Assembly (NCBI GenBank): GCA_900539375.1
Contig: UQBY01000007.1
Location: 1-64,000 of the forward strand
DNA: 64,000 nucleotides
Reading direction: 5' to 3'
Origin: an uncultured Clostridium sp.
Lineage (GTDB): Bacteria; Bacillota; Clostridia; Clostridiales; Clostridiaceae
Position 1 is the stretch's first letter, and every line of letters begins with the position of its first letter. The position numbers and the translations under genes are program-made. Positions 52,250 through 61,325 of the stretch are shown here, one piece after another. A model generated the notes under the pieces. It ran no database searches. It had not been told where the DNA came from and worked only from the letters and a program-made list of their open reading frames with translations.

Positions 52250-53500
52250 CTAATTTTTCTTCTTCCATAAAGGATATAACACTTCATCTATTATATCATG
52301 TATTTGAACAACACCTACTAATCTATTCTCTTCATCTACAACTGCTGTTAATAACAAATTATATTTTACTGCTAATTCAGTTAATTTATCAATTGTATCT
52401 TCATGTTTAACTGTAGTTATATTTTCTTCCATAATATCTTTAAGCATTACAGAAGAATCTTTTAATAATAAATCCTTTAATACTACTAATCCCTTTAACT
52501 TATCTTCTTCATCAGTTACATAAATATAATGCATAGATTCTTCATCAGGGTCCATTTCTTTTAATATGTCTATAGCTTCCCCCACAGTAACTGTCTGTCC
52601 AAAGGATATAAAATCAGTAGACATTATACTACCTGTTGTTTCCTCTTCATATTTTAAAAGTTCTTTAACCTCTTCTGCATCATCTTGTTCAAGGTTAACT
52701 AAAACTTTCTCTCTATCTTCACCTTCAAGTTCTTCTAAAAGGTCTGCTATTTCATCATTACCCATATTTTCAAGAAGTTCTGCAGTTTTTGTTTCAGAAA
52801 GGTCTTTTATAATACTTCCTTTAACATCATCTTCCATCTCTTCAAAAGTATCTGCGGCTAAATCTTCATCAAGGGATTCAAATAATTGTTTTCTTGAACC
52901 CTCATCAAGTTCTTCTAAAATATCTGCTAAATCAGCTGGGTGTAAAGTAGAAAGTTTTTTATAAGAATCTGATAATTGAAGATTATTATTTATCATTTCA
53001 AGAGATTCAACATCATCCCATGTAAGAATCTTATCTTCATAATCTTTATTTAATATTTTATAAATAAATCTTCCTAAACCTTCTAATTTTTTTCTTCTAA
53101 ATCTAGCAAGAGGTCCTGTTTCAACAGCTACTACTCTATATTCCCCTGCTATTTCTGCAATACTTAAATCATTAACTCTTACAACTTTTTTTCCATTAAT
53201 ATCAACTATTTTTTTATCTAGAAGATGCTCAGATAAAAGATAACTATAAGTTCTTGGAAGTATTTCTCTACTTCCTACTGTTTTTATTAATATTTTTCCA
53301 TTATCATCATATATTCCAATGCTTCTAAATTCATAATGAAATGTAGCACCATCTTTTTTTACATTATACCCTATTGCTCTAGGATACCCTTCATCTGTAC
53401 TAACATAAATATCTTTAAGTTCTCCTAATATATCATTAAACTCATCATAAATTTTTTTACCAAGTATTTGAGAATATAAAAATACAGATAATCTTTTCAT
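52250..53500 (-). CDS. MgtE_N and CBS domain protein without a transport channel
   Basis: The 416-residue protein has an N-terminal PRC-barrel-like region (about 1-125), then an acidic MgtE_N superhelix (about 180-290; LHPADLADILEELDEG, and DEIADLLEELEGEDRE) and two CBS domains (about 292-405). The MgtE magnesium-channel helices are absent. It may sense magnesium or act with a separate transporter; NRAMP-like carriers accompany such genes in other clostridia, but none is adjacent here. The start ATG follows AAGGAGG. Its translation is likely controlled by the leader ORF at 53538-53615. Confidence 0.86.
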   Translation of the reverse strand: MKRLSVFLYSQILGKKIYDEFNDILGELKDIYVSTDEGYPRAIGYNVKKDGATFHYEFRSIGIYDDNGKILIKTVGSREILPRTYSYLLSEHLLDKKIVDINGKKVVRVNDLSIAEIAGEYRVVAVETGPLARFRRKKLEGLGRFIYKILNKDYEDKILTWDDVESLEMINNNLQLSDSYKKLSTLHPADLADILEELDEGSRKQLFESLDEDLAADTFEEMEDDVKGSIIKDLSETKTAELLENMGNDEIADLLEELEGEDREKVLVNLEQDDAEEVKELLKYEEETTGSIMSTDFISFGQTVTVGEAIDILKEMDPDEESMHYIYVTDEEDKLKGLVVLKDLLLKDSSVMLKDIMEENITTVKHEDTIDKLTELAVKYNLLLTAVVDEENRLVGVVQIHDIIDEVLYPLWKKKN

Positions 53501-53507
53501 AATAAAT

Positions 53508-53570
53508 TTCCTCCTTATTTCTTCTAAGGAGAAAACTTTAAATAAATAATGTTAGCTTCCTTCTTAGAAG
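53508..53570 (-). promoter_or_regulatory. Alternative hairpins controlling the MgtE_N/CBS ribosome-binding site
   Basis: Two structures compete for bases 53526-53534. In one, these bases pair with 53508-53516, which include the AAGGAGG site of the gene (nine pairs), hiding it. In the other, 53521-53534 pair with 53557-53570 inside the leader ORF (13 pairs with one mismatch), freeing the site. Ribosome position on the leader ORF could choose between them. Confidence 0.68.
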
Positions 53571-53615
53571 ATTATTCAGTTTTGGATTGTCAATTCGTTC
53601 AGGTCCAGCCTCCAT
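53538..53615 (-). CDS. Leader peptide (uORF) upstream of the MgtE_N/CBS gene, MgtL-like
   Basis: The 25-codon ORF starts with ATG eight bases after an AAGGTGG site and ends TAA 37 bases before the gene. The peptide begins MEAGPERIDNP and ends LLRRKLTLFI. The end resembles that of the enterobacterial MgtL leader ([17 protein letters not shown], from memory), and the early acidic and Pro residues fit the type of sequence that weakens ribosomes at low magnesium. Codons 16-21 form one arm of the alternative hairpins. The peptide is probably not functional itself. Confidence 0.68.
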   Translation of the reverse strand: MEAGPERIDNPKLNNLLRRKLTLFI

Positions 53616-53643
53616 TATTTACACCACCTTATTTTTCATAAAA

Positions 53644-53676
53644 TTAGCAGACCTATATTACTATTAGTCTGCCTAA
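53644..53676 (-). other. 5' hairpin in the leader RNA of the MgtE_N/CBS gene
   Basis: TTAGCAGAC (53644-53652) pairs with GTCTGCCTAA (53667-53676) with one bulged base. It is near the 5' end of the predicted transcript and may protect or regulate the leader. Confidence 0.55.
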
Positions 53677-53690
53677 ATACCTTCTTATAT

Positions 53691-53718
53691 ATTATATTAT
53701 AATACTTTTAAAAGGCAA
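53691..53718 (-). promoter_or_regulatory. Promoter of the MgtE_N/CBS transcript
   Basis: On the minus strand TTGCCT (53718-53713) and TATAAT (53696-53691) are 16 bases apart, just before the 5' hairpin. Confidence 0.55.
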
Positions 53719-53788
53719 CAAATTATTTTATTTTTAAATATTATTTAACAATATTTTATAAATAAAAATTTACCTATAGCTTGTTTTA

Positions 53789-53817
53789 TTGATACAAAAA
53801 TCTTACTGTGTTAGAAT
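53789..53817 (+). promoter_or_regulatory. Promoter of rpe
   Basis: TTGATA (53789-53794) and TAGAAT (53812-53817) are 17 bases apart, about 36 bases before the rpe ATG. Confidence 0.6.
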
Positions 53818-53853
53818 TAATCTAGTAAATATTTTTATATAAGGAGATTAACA

Positions 53854-54495
53854 ATGAATTTTATTTTACCATCAATTTTATCTGCTGATTTTGCGAATTT
53901 AGGTGCTCAAGTTAAAGAACTTGAAGATAATGGAATAGAAATAGTACATATAGACATTATGGATGGACACTTTGTTCCTAATATATCTTTTGGATTTCCT
54001 GTAATGAAATCTTTAAGACCAATTACAAAAATGACTTTTGATGTACACTTAATGATTGAAAATCCTTCTGATTATATAGAAGAATTTATTAAAAGTGGTG
54101 CTGATATGATTACTGTTCACTTAGAAGGAAATCATCATATTCATAGATTAATACAAAATATTAAATCCTATAATGTAAAAGCTGGTATTGCTATAAACCC
54201 TGGAACACCTGTTTCATCATTAAAACACTTACTTCAAGACTTAGATTTAGTTTTAGTAATGGGGGTTAACCCAGGCTTTGGAGGACAATCATTAATACCT
54301 TTTACTATTGATAAAGTTAAAGAATTAAATGCTATAAGAAAAGCTGAAAACTTAAATTTTAAAATAAGTGTTGATGGAGGTATAAAAAGTACAAATTATA
54401 AAGAAATGCTAGAGGCTGGTGCTGATATGCTTGTTGCAGGTTCTGATATATTTAAAAACAATGCTATACAAGATAATATAAATAGTTTTAAATAG
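53854..54495 (+). CDS. rpe: Ribulose-phosphate 3-epimerase
   Basis: The 213-residue product has LPSILSADFANLGAQVKELED, VHIDIMDGHFVPNISFG with metal ligands, MTFDVHLMIENP, VLVMGVNPGFGGQ and SVDGGIKSTN. It interconverts ribulose-5-phosphate and xylulose-5-phosphate in the pentose phosphate pathway. It starts after AAGGAGATTAACA and is the first of two plus-strand genes; the YgiQ gene follows 19 bases later. Confidence 0.94.
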   Translation: MNFILPSILSADFANLGAQVKELEDNGIEIVHIDIMDGHFVPNISFGFPVMKSLRPITKMTFDVHLMIENPSDYIEEFIKSGADMITVHLEGNHHIHRLIQNIKSYNVKAGIAINPGTPVSSLKHLLQDLDLVLVMGVNPGFGGQSLIPFTIDKVKELNAIRKAENLNFKISVDGGIKSTNYKEMLEAGADMLVAGSDIFKNNAIQDNINSFK

Positions 54496-54514
54496 AAATG
54501 GAGTTAATATAATA

Positions 54515-56452
54515 ATGAATTTAGCTAAAGATTTTTTACCTATTAGCAAAGAAGATTTAAAAAAAAGAAATATAGACCAATTAGATTTTATAATAGTAAC
54601 TGGTGATGCTTATGTTGACCATCCTTCTTTTGGAACAGCAATTATTGGAAGAACATTAGAATCTCAAGGCTTTACAGTTGGTATTATCCCTCAACCAAAA
54701 TGGCATAATACTGATGACTTTAAAAAACTAGGAACTCCAAAATATGCTTTCTTAGTTAATTCAGGTAATATAGATTCTATGGTTAATCACTATACTGCTG
54801 CTAAAAAAAGAAGACATGATGATTTATACTCCCCAGGTGGGAAATCTGGTTTTAGACCAGATAGAGCTGTTATTGTTTATTGCAACAGAATAAGAGAAGC
54901 CTTTAAAGATATTCCTATAGTAATAGGAGGAATTGAAGCAAGTCTTAGAAGATTTGCCCATTATGATTATTGGTCTGATAAAGTAAGAAGAAGTATTTTA
55001 TTAGATTCTAAAGCAGACCTTTTAATCTATGGAATGGGAGAAAAAACAATAATTCAACTAGCTGAAATGTTTAGATATGGTTCAAAAATAAGTGATATGA
55101 CTGATATTAAAGGGACTTGCTATGTTTCTAAAAATGTTTTTAATCTTTCAAATTATATAGAAGTTCCTTCTTTTGAAGAAGTGTCCACTGATAAAAAATC
55201 TTATGGAGAAGCTTTTAAAGGAGAATATTATGAACAAGATTCTATAAGAGGTCATATGATAGTTCAAAAACATGGGGATAGATATTTAATTCAAAATCCT
55301 CCTCAAGTACCCTTAACAAATGAGGAAATGGATTTTACTTATAATCTTCCATTTATGAGAACTTACCATCCAATATATGAAGCTAGTGGTGGAATACCTG
55401 CAATACAAGAAGTTAAATTTTCAATTACAAGTCATAGAGGATGTTATGGTTCTTGTTCTTTCTGTGCTTTAACTTTCCATCAAGGAAGAGTTATTCAAAC
55501 AAGAAATGCAGATTCTATTGTTGATGAAGCCAAATTATTAACAAAACTTCCTGACTTTAAAGGATATATTCATGATGTAGGAGGCCCTACTGCTAACTTT
55601 AGACATAGAGCTTGTAAAGTTCAAATAGAACATGGAACTTGTAAAAATAGACAATGTATGTTTCCAGGCCCTTGTAAAAATCTTATTATAGACCATAAAG
55701 AATATTTATCTGTTTTAAGAAGAGTACGCTCTATAGAAGGAGTTAAAAAAGTTTTTGTTCGTTCTGGTATAAGATATGATTATTTAATACATGATAAAGA
55801 TGATACTTTCTTTAAAGAACTTTGTAAATATCATATAAGTGGTCAACTTAAAGTTGCTCCAGAACATGTTACTCCTAGAGTTTTATCTCAAATGGGAAAA
55901 CCAACAAGGGAAGTTTATGATAAATTTGTACAAAAATATTTTGATATAAATAAAAAAATTAATAAAAAACAATTTTTAGTTCCTTATCTTATGTCTTCTC
56001 ATCCTGGTTCTGACTTAAATGCTGCAATAGAGCTTGCTCAATATGTTAAAAAGATGGGGTATACTCCTGAACAAGTTCAAGACTTCTATCCAACACCTGG
56101 AAGTCTTTCAACAACAATATACTATACTGGATTCAATCCCTTAACAGGAGAAAAGGTGTATACTCCTAAAACTCAAGAAGAAAAGAATATGCAAAGAGCA
56201 CTTATACAATTTGCAGTTCCTAAAAACTATGAAATTGTTAAAAAAGCTCTTATTAAAGCTGGAAGAACAGATTTAATAGGTAATGGTAAAGATTGCCTTA
56301 TACCATCAAATTCTCCAAGGCAAAATAAAGGAAAAGAGAAAAATAAATCTACTAAAATAAATAATAATTTTAATATTTCTAGTAATAATAATGCTCAAAT
56401 AAAGAAAAAACCTTCAAGTCATAGTAAAAAATCTAGAAATAAAAGAAGATAA
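54515..56452 (+). CDS. YgiQ family radical SAM protein
   Basis: The 645-residue product has an N-terminal UPF0313/B12-like region (LPISKEDLKKRNIDQLDFIIVTGDAYVDHPSFGTAII), a radical SAM cluster HRGCYGSCSFCAL (C-x3-C-x2-C), the DUF3362 type KNRQCMFPGPCKN near residue 380, and a Lys/Asn-rich C-terminal tail. It probably cleaves AdoMet with an iron-sulfur cluster, but the reaction is not known. It lies 19 bases after rpe and shares its promoter. Confidence 0.92.
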   Translation: MNLAKDFLPISKEDLKKRNIDQLDFIIVTGDAYVDHPSFGTAIIGRTLESQGFTVGIIPQPKWHNTDDFKKLGTPKYAFLVNSGNIDSMVNHYTAAKKRRHDDLYSPGGKSGFRPDRAVIVYCNRIREAFKDIPIVIGGIEASLRRFAHYDYWSDKVRRSILLDSKADLLIYGMGEKTIIQLAEMFRYGSKISDMTDIKGTCYVSKNVFNLSNYIEVPSFEEVSTDKKSYGEAFKGEYYEQDSIRGHMIVQKHGDRYLIQNPPQVPLTNEEMDFTYNLPFMRTYHPIYEASGGIPAIQEVKFSITSHRGCYGSCSFCALTFHQGRVIQTRNADSIVDEAKLLTKLPDFKGYIHDVGGPTANFRHRACKVQIEHGTCKNRQCMFPGPCKNLIIDHKEYLSVLRRVRSIEGVKKVFVRSGIRYDYLIHDKDDTFFKELCKYHISGQLKVAPEHVTPRVLSQMGKPTREVYDKFVQKYFDINKKINKKQFLVPYLMSSHPGSDLNAAIELAQYVKKMGYTPEQVQDFYPTPGSLSTTIYYTGFNPLTGEKVYTPKTQEEKNMQRALIQFAVPKNYEIVKKALIKAGRTDLIGNGKDCLIPSNSPRQNKGKEKNKSTKINNNFNISSNNNAQIKKKPSSHSKKSRNKRR

Positions 56453-56456
56453 ACAA

Positions 56457-56506
56457 ATAGGTTACTGCACAATTAAAAATCATTGTACAGTAACCTATTA
56501 TTTTTT
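56457..56506. terminator. Bidirectional terminator after the YgiQ gene
   Basis: ATAGGTTACTG with CAGTAACCTAT and inner ACAAT with ATTGT form a long stem with one internal mismatch (56457-56475 with 56480-56498). The plus strand continues TATTTTTT. It overlaps the stop of the opposing membrane-protein gene. Confidence 0.82.
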
Positions 56507-57139
56507 AAATGTATTCACTGCTAAATTTACTATTCCTAAAAAAATTCCATCTCCTATTATTGGATAAGGAAAGATTTTTACTCCTCCTATATAAACAGTA
56601 TTTTCTATTAAAACTATAGAAAAAGCAATTATTAATAATGTCATTCCTTTTTTATTACTATTAGGTTTATCTAAATAATATACTGAAAATAAAAACATAA
56701 TTCCTATTATAATTAAATATAACACAAATAATATGATTTCATTATTTAATTTAATAATATACCCATAATTTGAATTAAACATTATTTTTCCATCTAATAA
56801 ATTTATTCCACATAAATACAATACTATCATAATTCCAGCTATAGCATATGTAATATTAAAGCTTATTTTATCCCACCTTAAATATACATACATCAATACT
56901 AACGAAATAAGTGGAATTGACAAATAATTTAAAAATAAAATTGGTTTTAAAAGATAAATATATTTTCCACTATTTGAAATAGAAATAAAAATTAAAGATA
57001 AATACCTTATAAGGATTAATCCTATAACTACCTGCATATATATTTTTATTTTAATAGGCAGTATATACATATTCTTTTTCATAAGAGAAAATACTAAAAA
57101 TATTATAATTAATAAAAAAATGTAATAGCCTATTATCAC
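56498..57139 (-). CDS. Hypothetical multi-pass membrane protein
   Basis: The 213-residue protein has about seven hydrophobic helices, and no soluble domain or familiar motif. It opens MIIGYYIFLLIIIFLVF and ends GIVNLAVNTFKK; the ATG at 57139 is followed by a hydrophobic start. It lies 37 bases downstream of the lipid-kinase-like gene, so the two may share a transcript. The function is unknown. Confidence 0.72.
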   Translation of the reverse strand: MIIGYYIFLLIIIFLVFSLMKKNMYILPIKIKIYMQVVIGLILIRYLSLIFISISNSGKYIYLLKPILFLNYLSIPLISLVLMYVYLRWDKISFNITYAIAGIMIVLYLCGINLLDGKIMFNSNYGYIIKLNNEIILFVLYLIIIGIMFLFSVYYLDKPNSNKKGMTLLIIAFSIVLIENTVYIGGVKIFPYPIIGDGIFLGIVNLAVNTFKK

Positions 57140-57176
57140 TAAAAGTCACTCCATAAAAAACTATCACTTAATATTA

Positions 57177-58067
57177 TTAATTTTCTCCTTCTTTTATTCC
57201 TAAAACTTCAATTGCATCTTTAATACATTGAATATGTAATGGAAAATCTGGTCCTCTTTCTCCATCTATATCTGTTACTATTCCTTCTTCACACTCTATA
57301 TATAAGTCATTAGTTTTAAAGTAAATTACTTTGTTAGAATCTAAATGTTCACCCTTTAATACCTTTATAAATAGTGGAAGTACCTCAAATATTTGAACAG
57401 CCTTTATTACTATAACATCTAAAAGCCCATCCATTGCACTAGACCTTGTAGCTAATTTAAAGTTTCCTGCAGTTTGACCATTAAATATTAACATTAAATA
57501 CATTTCACCATTGTAATCTACTTCCTTAGACTTAAGTTTTATTTTTAATTTTCTAAAATTAGGAAGTTCTTCTATACCTTTTATATAGTATGCAAGTTTT
57601 CCTATTGCATTTTTTAATGTTACATCTGTCTTTTGCGAAACATCTGTAAAAAGTCCTGTACTTGCAACATTTATAAAATACCTATCATTAATCTTTCCTA
57701 TATCTACCTTTACCGGTTTTGAAGATAGTATCTGTTTACAAGCTTCCTCAATATCTTGAGGTATGTTAATAAATTTTCCAAAATCATTAGCTGTACCTAC
57801 TGGTAATATGCCTATTGGCAAGTTTAATCCTTTTTCTTTCATTGCATTTAAAAGTACATCTACAGTTCCATCTCCCCCAGCTATTAAAATATAGCTGTAA
57901 CTTTCATCTACTATTTCTAATGCTTCTTTTATTCCCTTATTTTTTGATATTCTAAAAGGTACGATTTGATAATCTCTCTCTTCATGAATTTCAATAATTT
58001 TATCAATTTTATTTAGTATACTTCCTTCACCAGAAAAGGGATTATATATAAATCTTACTTTTTTCAT
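57177..58067 (-). CDS. Diacylglycerol kinase-like (YegS/DagK) lipid kinase
   Basis: The 296-residue product starts with KKVRFIYNPFSGEGS and has the nucleotide site IAGGDGTVDVLLNAM followed by IGILPVGTANDFGKF. The C-terminal domain has TDIDGERGPDFPLHI. It probably phosphorylates a lipid such as diacylglycerol. It stands opposite pssA, another lipid gene, with a divergent gap of about 190 bases. Confidence 0.88.
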   Translation of the reverse strand: MKKVRFIYNPFSGEGSILNKIDKIIEIHEERDYQIVPFRISKNKGIKEALEIVDESYSYILIAGGDGTVDVLLNAMKEKGLNLPIGILPVGTANDFGKFINIPQDIEEACKQILSSKPVKVDIGKINDRYFINVASTGLFTDVSQKTDVTLKNAIGKLAYYIKGIEELPNFRKLKIKLKSKEVDYNGEMYLMLIFNGQTAGNFKLATRSSAMDGLLDVIVIKAVQIFEVLPLFIKVLKGEHLDSNKVIYFKTNDLYIECEEGIVTDIDGERGPDFPLHIQCIKDAIEVLGIKEGEN

Positions 58068-58259
58068 AAATATACCTCCACATTATAAATATAATTAAAA
58101 TTATATCACTCATAATAAATACTGTCCATGTACAAACTATACTAGATTTGTGTTAGAATAAGTAAATCTATAAACCCTCTTATATTCTCTTTTATTTTAT
58201 GATATAATGATATACTATAAGTTTGAAATTATTTTTATTAGTTTTTAGGAGTGGATTAT

Positions 58260-58781
58260 ATGAAAAAAAGTTGTATTCCTAACATTTTTACCTTTATAAA
58301 TTTATCTTGTGGTGTTATTTCATTATTATTAACATCAGAAAAAAATTTTATCTTATCAAGTGTATTTATACTATTAGCAGGCTTGGTAGACAGGTATGAT
58401 GGAAGGATTGCAAGATTTCTTAATGTTTCTAGTGAATTGGGGAAAGAACTAGATTCTCTTTCAGATTTAGTTTCCTTTGGAGTAGCTCCTTCACTATTAA
58501 TGTATGCATGTTTTAACCTTAATTTAATAGGACCAAAAGGTATTGTTGGAATAGCAATTTTAATTACTGTTCCTATATGTGGAGCATTTAGACTTGCAAG
58601 ATATAACACATCAACATTTGATGGTATTTTTACAGGAGTTCCTATAACTATAATAGGATGTTTTCTAGCTCTTTTAGTATTAATATCAAAATATGTTTAT
58701 ATTCCTGTTATATTATCTATTATATTTATGATTTTAGGCTCTTACCTTATGGTAAGCAATATTAAACTAAAAAAGGTTTAA
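58260..58781 (+). CDS. pssA: CDP-diacylglycerol--serine O-phosphatidyltransferase
   Basis: About 173 residues with several membrane helices. The CDP-alcohol phosphatidyltransferase motif reads LVDRYDGRIARFLNVSSELGKE, then LDSLSD, matching D-x2-D-G-x2-A-R-x8-G-x3-D-x3-D. It makes phosphatidylserine from CDP-diacylglycerol. I choose the ATG at 58260, eight bases after TAGGAG; the in-frame GTG at 58251 overlaps that site. Confidence 0.93.
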   Translation: MKKSCIPNIFTFINLSCGVISLLLTSEKNFILSSVFILLAGLVDRYDGRIARFLNVSSELGKELDSLSDLVSFGVAPSLLMYACFNLNLIGPKGIVGIAILITVPICGAFRLARYNTSTFDGIFTGVPITIIGCFLALLVLISKYVYIPVILSIIFMILGSYLMVSNIKLKKV

Positions 58782-58782
58782 T

Positions 58783-58826
58783 AAAAAACCCTCTTTAAGT
58801 ATATCTTTATAAAAGAGGGTTTTTAT
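58783..58826. terminator. Bidirectional terminator after pssA
   Basis: AAAACCCTCTTT (58785-58796) pairs with AAAGAGGGTTTT (58812-58823) and is followed by TTATTTATT on the plus strand; the minus strand continues TTTTTTATT. It separates pssA from the small genes. Confidence 0.85.
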
Positions 58827-59153
58827 TTATTCATTTTCTAATTCTTCATTAAGTTCTGCTTTAATTTTTTCTTTTTCTCTATTTACTGAAACTAATTCAT
58901 TTTTTATATAACAATATTTTGCATATGAATTTTCATATTTTTTTACAATCTTTAAAAGGTCATCAATAATATCTCCAATGGATTCTAACCTACCCATTAA
59001 ATCCTTTAAATCACCCTTTTTACTTACAGAGTTACTATTTAACTCTACAGCTCCACTTATAAGAATTCTATACATATCAATATAATTTCTAAGAAGGGCT
59101 GTAAGATTATTTAAATCATTATAATTTTTTTCAATTATACTATCATAACTCAT
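58827..59153 (-). CDS. Hypothetical coiled-coil protein
   Basis: The 108-residue protein is not recognised. It is almost all helix: a charged start (MSYDSIIEKNYNDLNNLTALL), a middle with IGDIIDDLLKIVKKYE and a Lys/Glu-rich C-terminus (KEKIKAELNEELENE), suggesting a coiled coil. Its start overlaps the end of the 65-residue gene by 11 bases. Confidence 0.6.
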   Translation of the reverse strand: MSYDSIIEKNYNDLNNLTALLRNYIDMYRILISGAVELNSNSVSKKGDLKDLMGRLESIGDIIDDLLKIVKKYENSYAKYCYIKNELVSVNREKEKIKAELNEELENE

Positions 59154-59340
59154 TTACTTTCTCTGTACACATTTTTGCATATTCATCATCATAATATTCT
59201 ATATTTTCATTTTCTTCACAATTAATATATTCATCTTCAAGATTCTCAAATTCCTCTTTAAATCTAAATCCTTTAGTATCTTTATTTATATAATCATTAA
59301 TTACTGGAATTAAATAATCCTTTGGGAAATTATAATACAT
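59143..59340 (-). CDS. Small acidic hypothetical protein
   Basis: The 65-residue protein is not recognised. It is strongly acidic, with NLEDEYINCEENENIEYYDD in the second half. GGAGG precedes its ATG, which supports translation. It lies 19 bases after the rubrerythrin gene and overlaps the coiled-coil gene. Confidence 0.58.
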   Translation of the reverse strand: MYYNFPKDYLIPVINDYINKDTKGFRFKEEFENLEDEYINCEENENIEYYDDEYAKMCTEKVNEL

Positions 59341-59359
59341 TTTAATACCTCCTTAGTAA

Positions 59360-59896
59360 TTATTTAATTTCACAATAATGCTTAAAATATTCTCTAGGAT
59401 ACTTACATAATGGACAATGTTCTGGTGCTTCTTTTCCTTCATATATATATCCACAATTCATACACTGCCACATAATATTTTCTTCACTTTTAAACATTCT
59501 ATCTTTTTTTATCATATCTAAAAGTTTTAAAAATCTTTTTTCATGCTCTTCTTCAACTTCTCTAAGTTCTTTGTAAAACTTAGCTATTTCATAAAATCCT
59601 TCCTTTTCTGCTACTTCCTCAAATTCCTTATATATTTTTTTATTTTCTTCCATTTCACCCTTTACTGCATCTTGTAAATTCCATTCAGTGCTTTTTACTT
59701 TTTTTAAATATCTTTTTATTGCTTCTCTAGCATGTGCCTTTTCATTTTCTGCAGTTTCTTCAAATATTTCTGCCACCCATCTATAACCTTCACATCTAGC
59801 TTCTTCAGCATAAAATGTATATTTATTTCTTGCTCTTGATTCACCTGCAAAAGTTTTATATAAATTCTTTTCTGTTTGGCTTCCTTTTATATTCAT
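59360..59896 (-). CDS. Rubrerythrin
   Basis: About 178 residues. A four-helix diiron domain carries TFAGESRARNKYTFYAEEAR and FEETAENEKAHAREAIK plus a third block LREVEEEHEKRFLKLL. A C-terminal rubredoxin-like site has WQCMNCGYIYEGKEAPEHCPLCK with four Cys. Rubrerythrins reduce hydrogen peroxide in anaerobes. I choose the ATG at 59896 after TTGGAGCTAAAA; an in-frame TTG lies at 59908. Confidence 0.92.
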   Translation of the reverse strand: MNIKGSQTEKNLYKTFAGESRARNKYTFYAEEARCEGYRWVAEIFEETAENEKAHAREAIKRYLKKVKSTEWNLQDAVKGEMEENKKIYKEFEEVAEKEGFYEIAKFYKELREVEEEHEKRFLKLLDMIKKDRMFKSEENIMWQCMNCGYIYEGKEAPEHCPLCKYPREYFKHYCEIK

Positions 59897-59945
59897 TTTT
59901 AGCTCCAAATAAATTAATTACAATTTTACTTTATTCAAAAAAATA

Positions 59946-61325
59946 TTAATGGTTACCATCTATTAATGTAATTTCTCCATTTTCATTACATTTAATAATA
60001 AATTCTTTAAAATCTTTTCCTTTTGTTATAAGCCTTACCTTTCTTCCCCATAGCCTTTGAATATATTTAATTGTATGCTTTGCATAAACTATATCTAACT
60101 CTCTTCCATCATAAACATGTTCAAGAGTTAAAGTATTATCTTTTACATTTAAATCTATTACTCTTATATAAGGTATTGCTCCTAAGCCACTAGTGAAGGC
60201 AAGATTATCTCTAATTTTTTTCCAACCATTCTCATCTGATACCTCTTCAATATAATAATCAAAATTTCTCTTTCCATATTGAAACAAATTCAATTCTTCA
60301 CATAAATCTAAAGTCAAATATCTTCTTATAAATGAAGCATCTCTTTCCACTTCTCTTACTTCAAATATTTTTTCTCTTCCATATTTATTTTCTAAATCTT
60401 GAAATATCTTAAAACCTATATAATATGGATTTATTCCTCCAATAATTGGAGCTACCACATCATTATGTCTTTTTAAAAATTCAAAATGAAGGTTTTCATT
60501 AAGATTTAAATTTTTTAATATAGTATAGTGCCAATAACTAGCCCAACCTTCATTTATAGTTTTTGTTTCAACTTGCGGAAGAAAATATTCTGTTTCTCTT
60601 TTTACTATTTTCAATATATTTTTTTCCCATTCTTGAAGGTTGCCATAATCTATAATAAATCCAACTACATCATCACAAGGTTCAAGGGGTACTTTTTCTA
60701 AATTAGGCATCTTTATTTCTTCATTATCTAAAGCACTTTTATTGTCTAATTTTCTCTCATATTCCTTAATTAAAGCTTCTTTTATTTCTTCCTGGCTTCT
60801 TTCTTTTCTTCCAATAATTCTGCCTATGTTATATCTTATAGCATGAGCTGCATCTAATATTCTTTCTACTTTTTCATATCCTATACCTGGAGTATTTATA
60901 TATTCTCTTATAATATCTCCATCTAATTTAAACATTTCTAAAGAATGATTTGCTCTTGTTCCTTCTTTAAAAAGTCTATTATTTTTAAAGAAATCATTAT
61001 GTCCATACACATGTGCCATAGTTAATATTTGAAGTAATAAAGTATTTTCTCTCATTAAATAAGCTAAACAAGGATTGGAATTTATAACCATTTCATAAGG
61101 AAGTCCTGTTAAATTTAATGAATATAAGGTTTTATTTTTTTCATATGCTTTCCCAAAGCTCCAATGAGGATATCTAGATGGAATACCTAAATAAGCTTCA
61201 TAACCTATCATTTCATTAAAACCTATTATTTCAAATTCCTGTGGATAAAAATCTAATCCTAATTCTAAAGCCTTATCTTCTATTTTTTTATTCCATTCCT
61301 TTAATTCTTTTAAACTGTATGTCAC
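59946..61325 (-). CDS. spoVR: SpoVR family sporulation protein
   Basis: The 459-residue product has the SpoVR features: SLKELKEWNKKIEDKALELGLDFYPQEFEI, TMAHVYGHNDFFKNN, ETKTINEGWASYWHYTIL and LTLEHVYDGRELD. It is linked to spore cortex formation in Bacillus. Its first four bases overlap the end of yhbH (ATGA), so the three genes prkA-yhbH-spoVR are one unit. The molecular action is unknown. Confidence 0.94.
   Translation of the reverse strand: MTYSLKELKEWNKKIEDKALELGLDFYPQEFEIIGFNEMIGYEAYLGIPSRYPHWSFGKAYEKNKTLYSLNLTGLPYEMVINSNPCLAYLMRENTLLLQILTMAHVYGHNDFFKNNRLFKEGTRANHSLEMFKLDGDIIREYINTPGIGYEKVERILDAAHAIRYNIGRIIGRKERSQEEIKEALIKEYERKLDNKSALDNEEIKMPNLEKVPLEPCDDVVGFIIDYGNLQEWEKNILKIVKRETEYFLPQVETKTINEGWASYWHYTILKNLNLNENLHFEFLKRHNDVVAPIIGGINPYYIGFKIFQDLENKYGREKIFEVREVERDASFIRRYLTLDLCEELNLFQYGKRNFDYYIEEVSDENGWKKIRDNLAFTSGLGAIPYIRVIDLNVKDNTLTLEHVYDGRELDIVYAKHTIKYIQRLWGRKVRLITKGKDFKEFIIKCNENGEITLIDGNH

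Noticed and set aside
52566..52964. Open frame opposite the MgtE_N/CBS gene
   Set aside because: Ser-rich shadow of an acidic coding region on the other strand; no ribosome-binding site.
53501..53720. M-box (ykoK) magnesium riboswitch
   Set aside because: The conserved M-box core segments were not found; the leader holds a short ORF and alternative hairpins instead.
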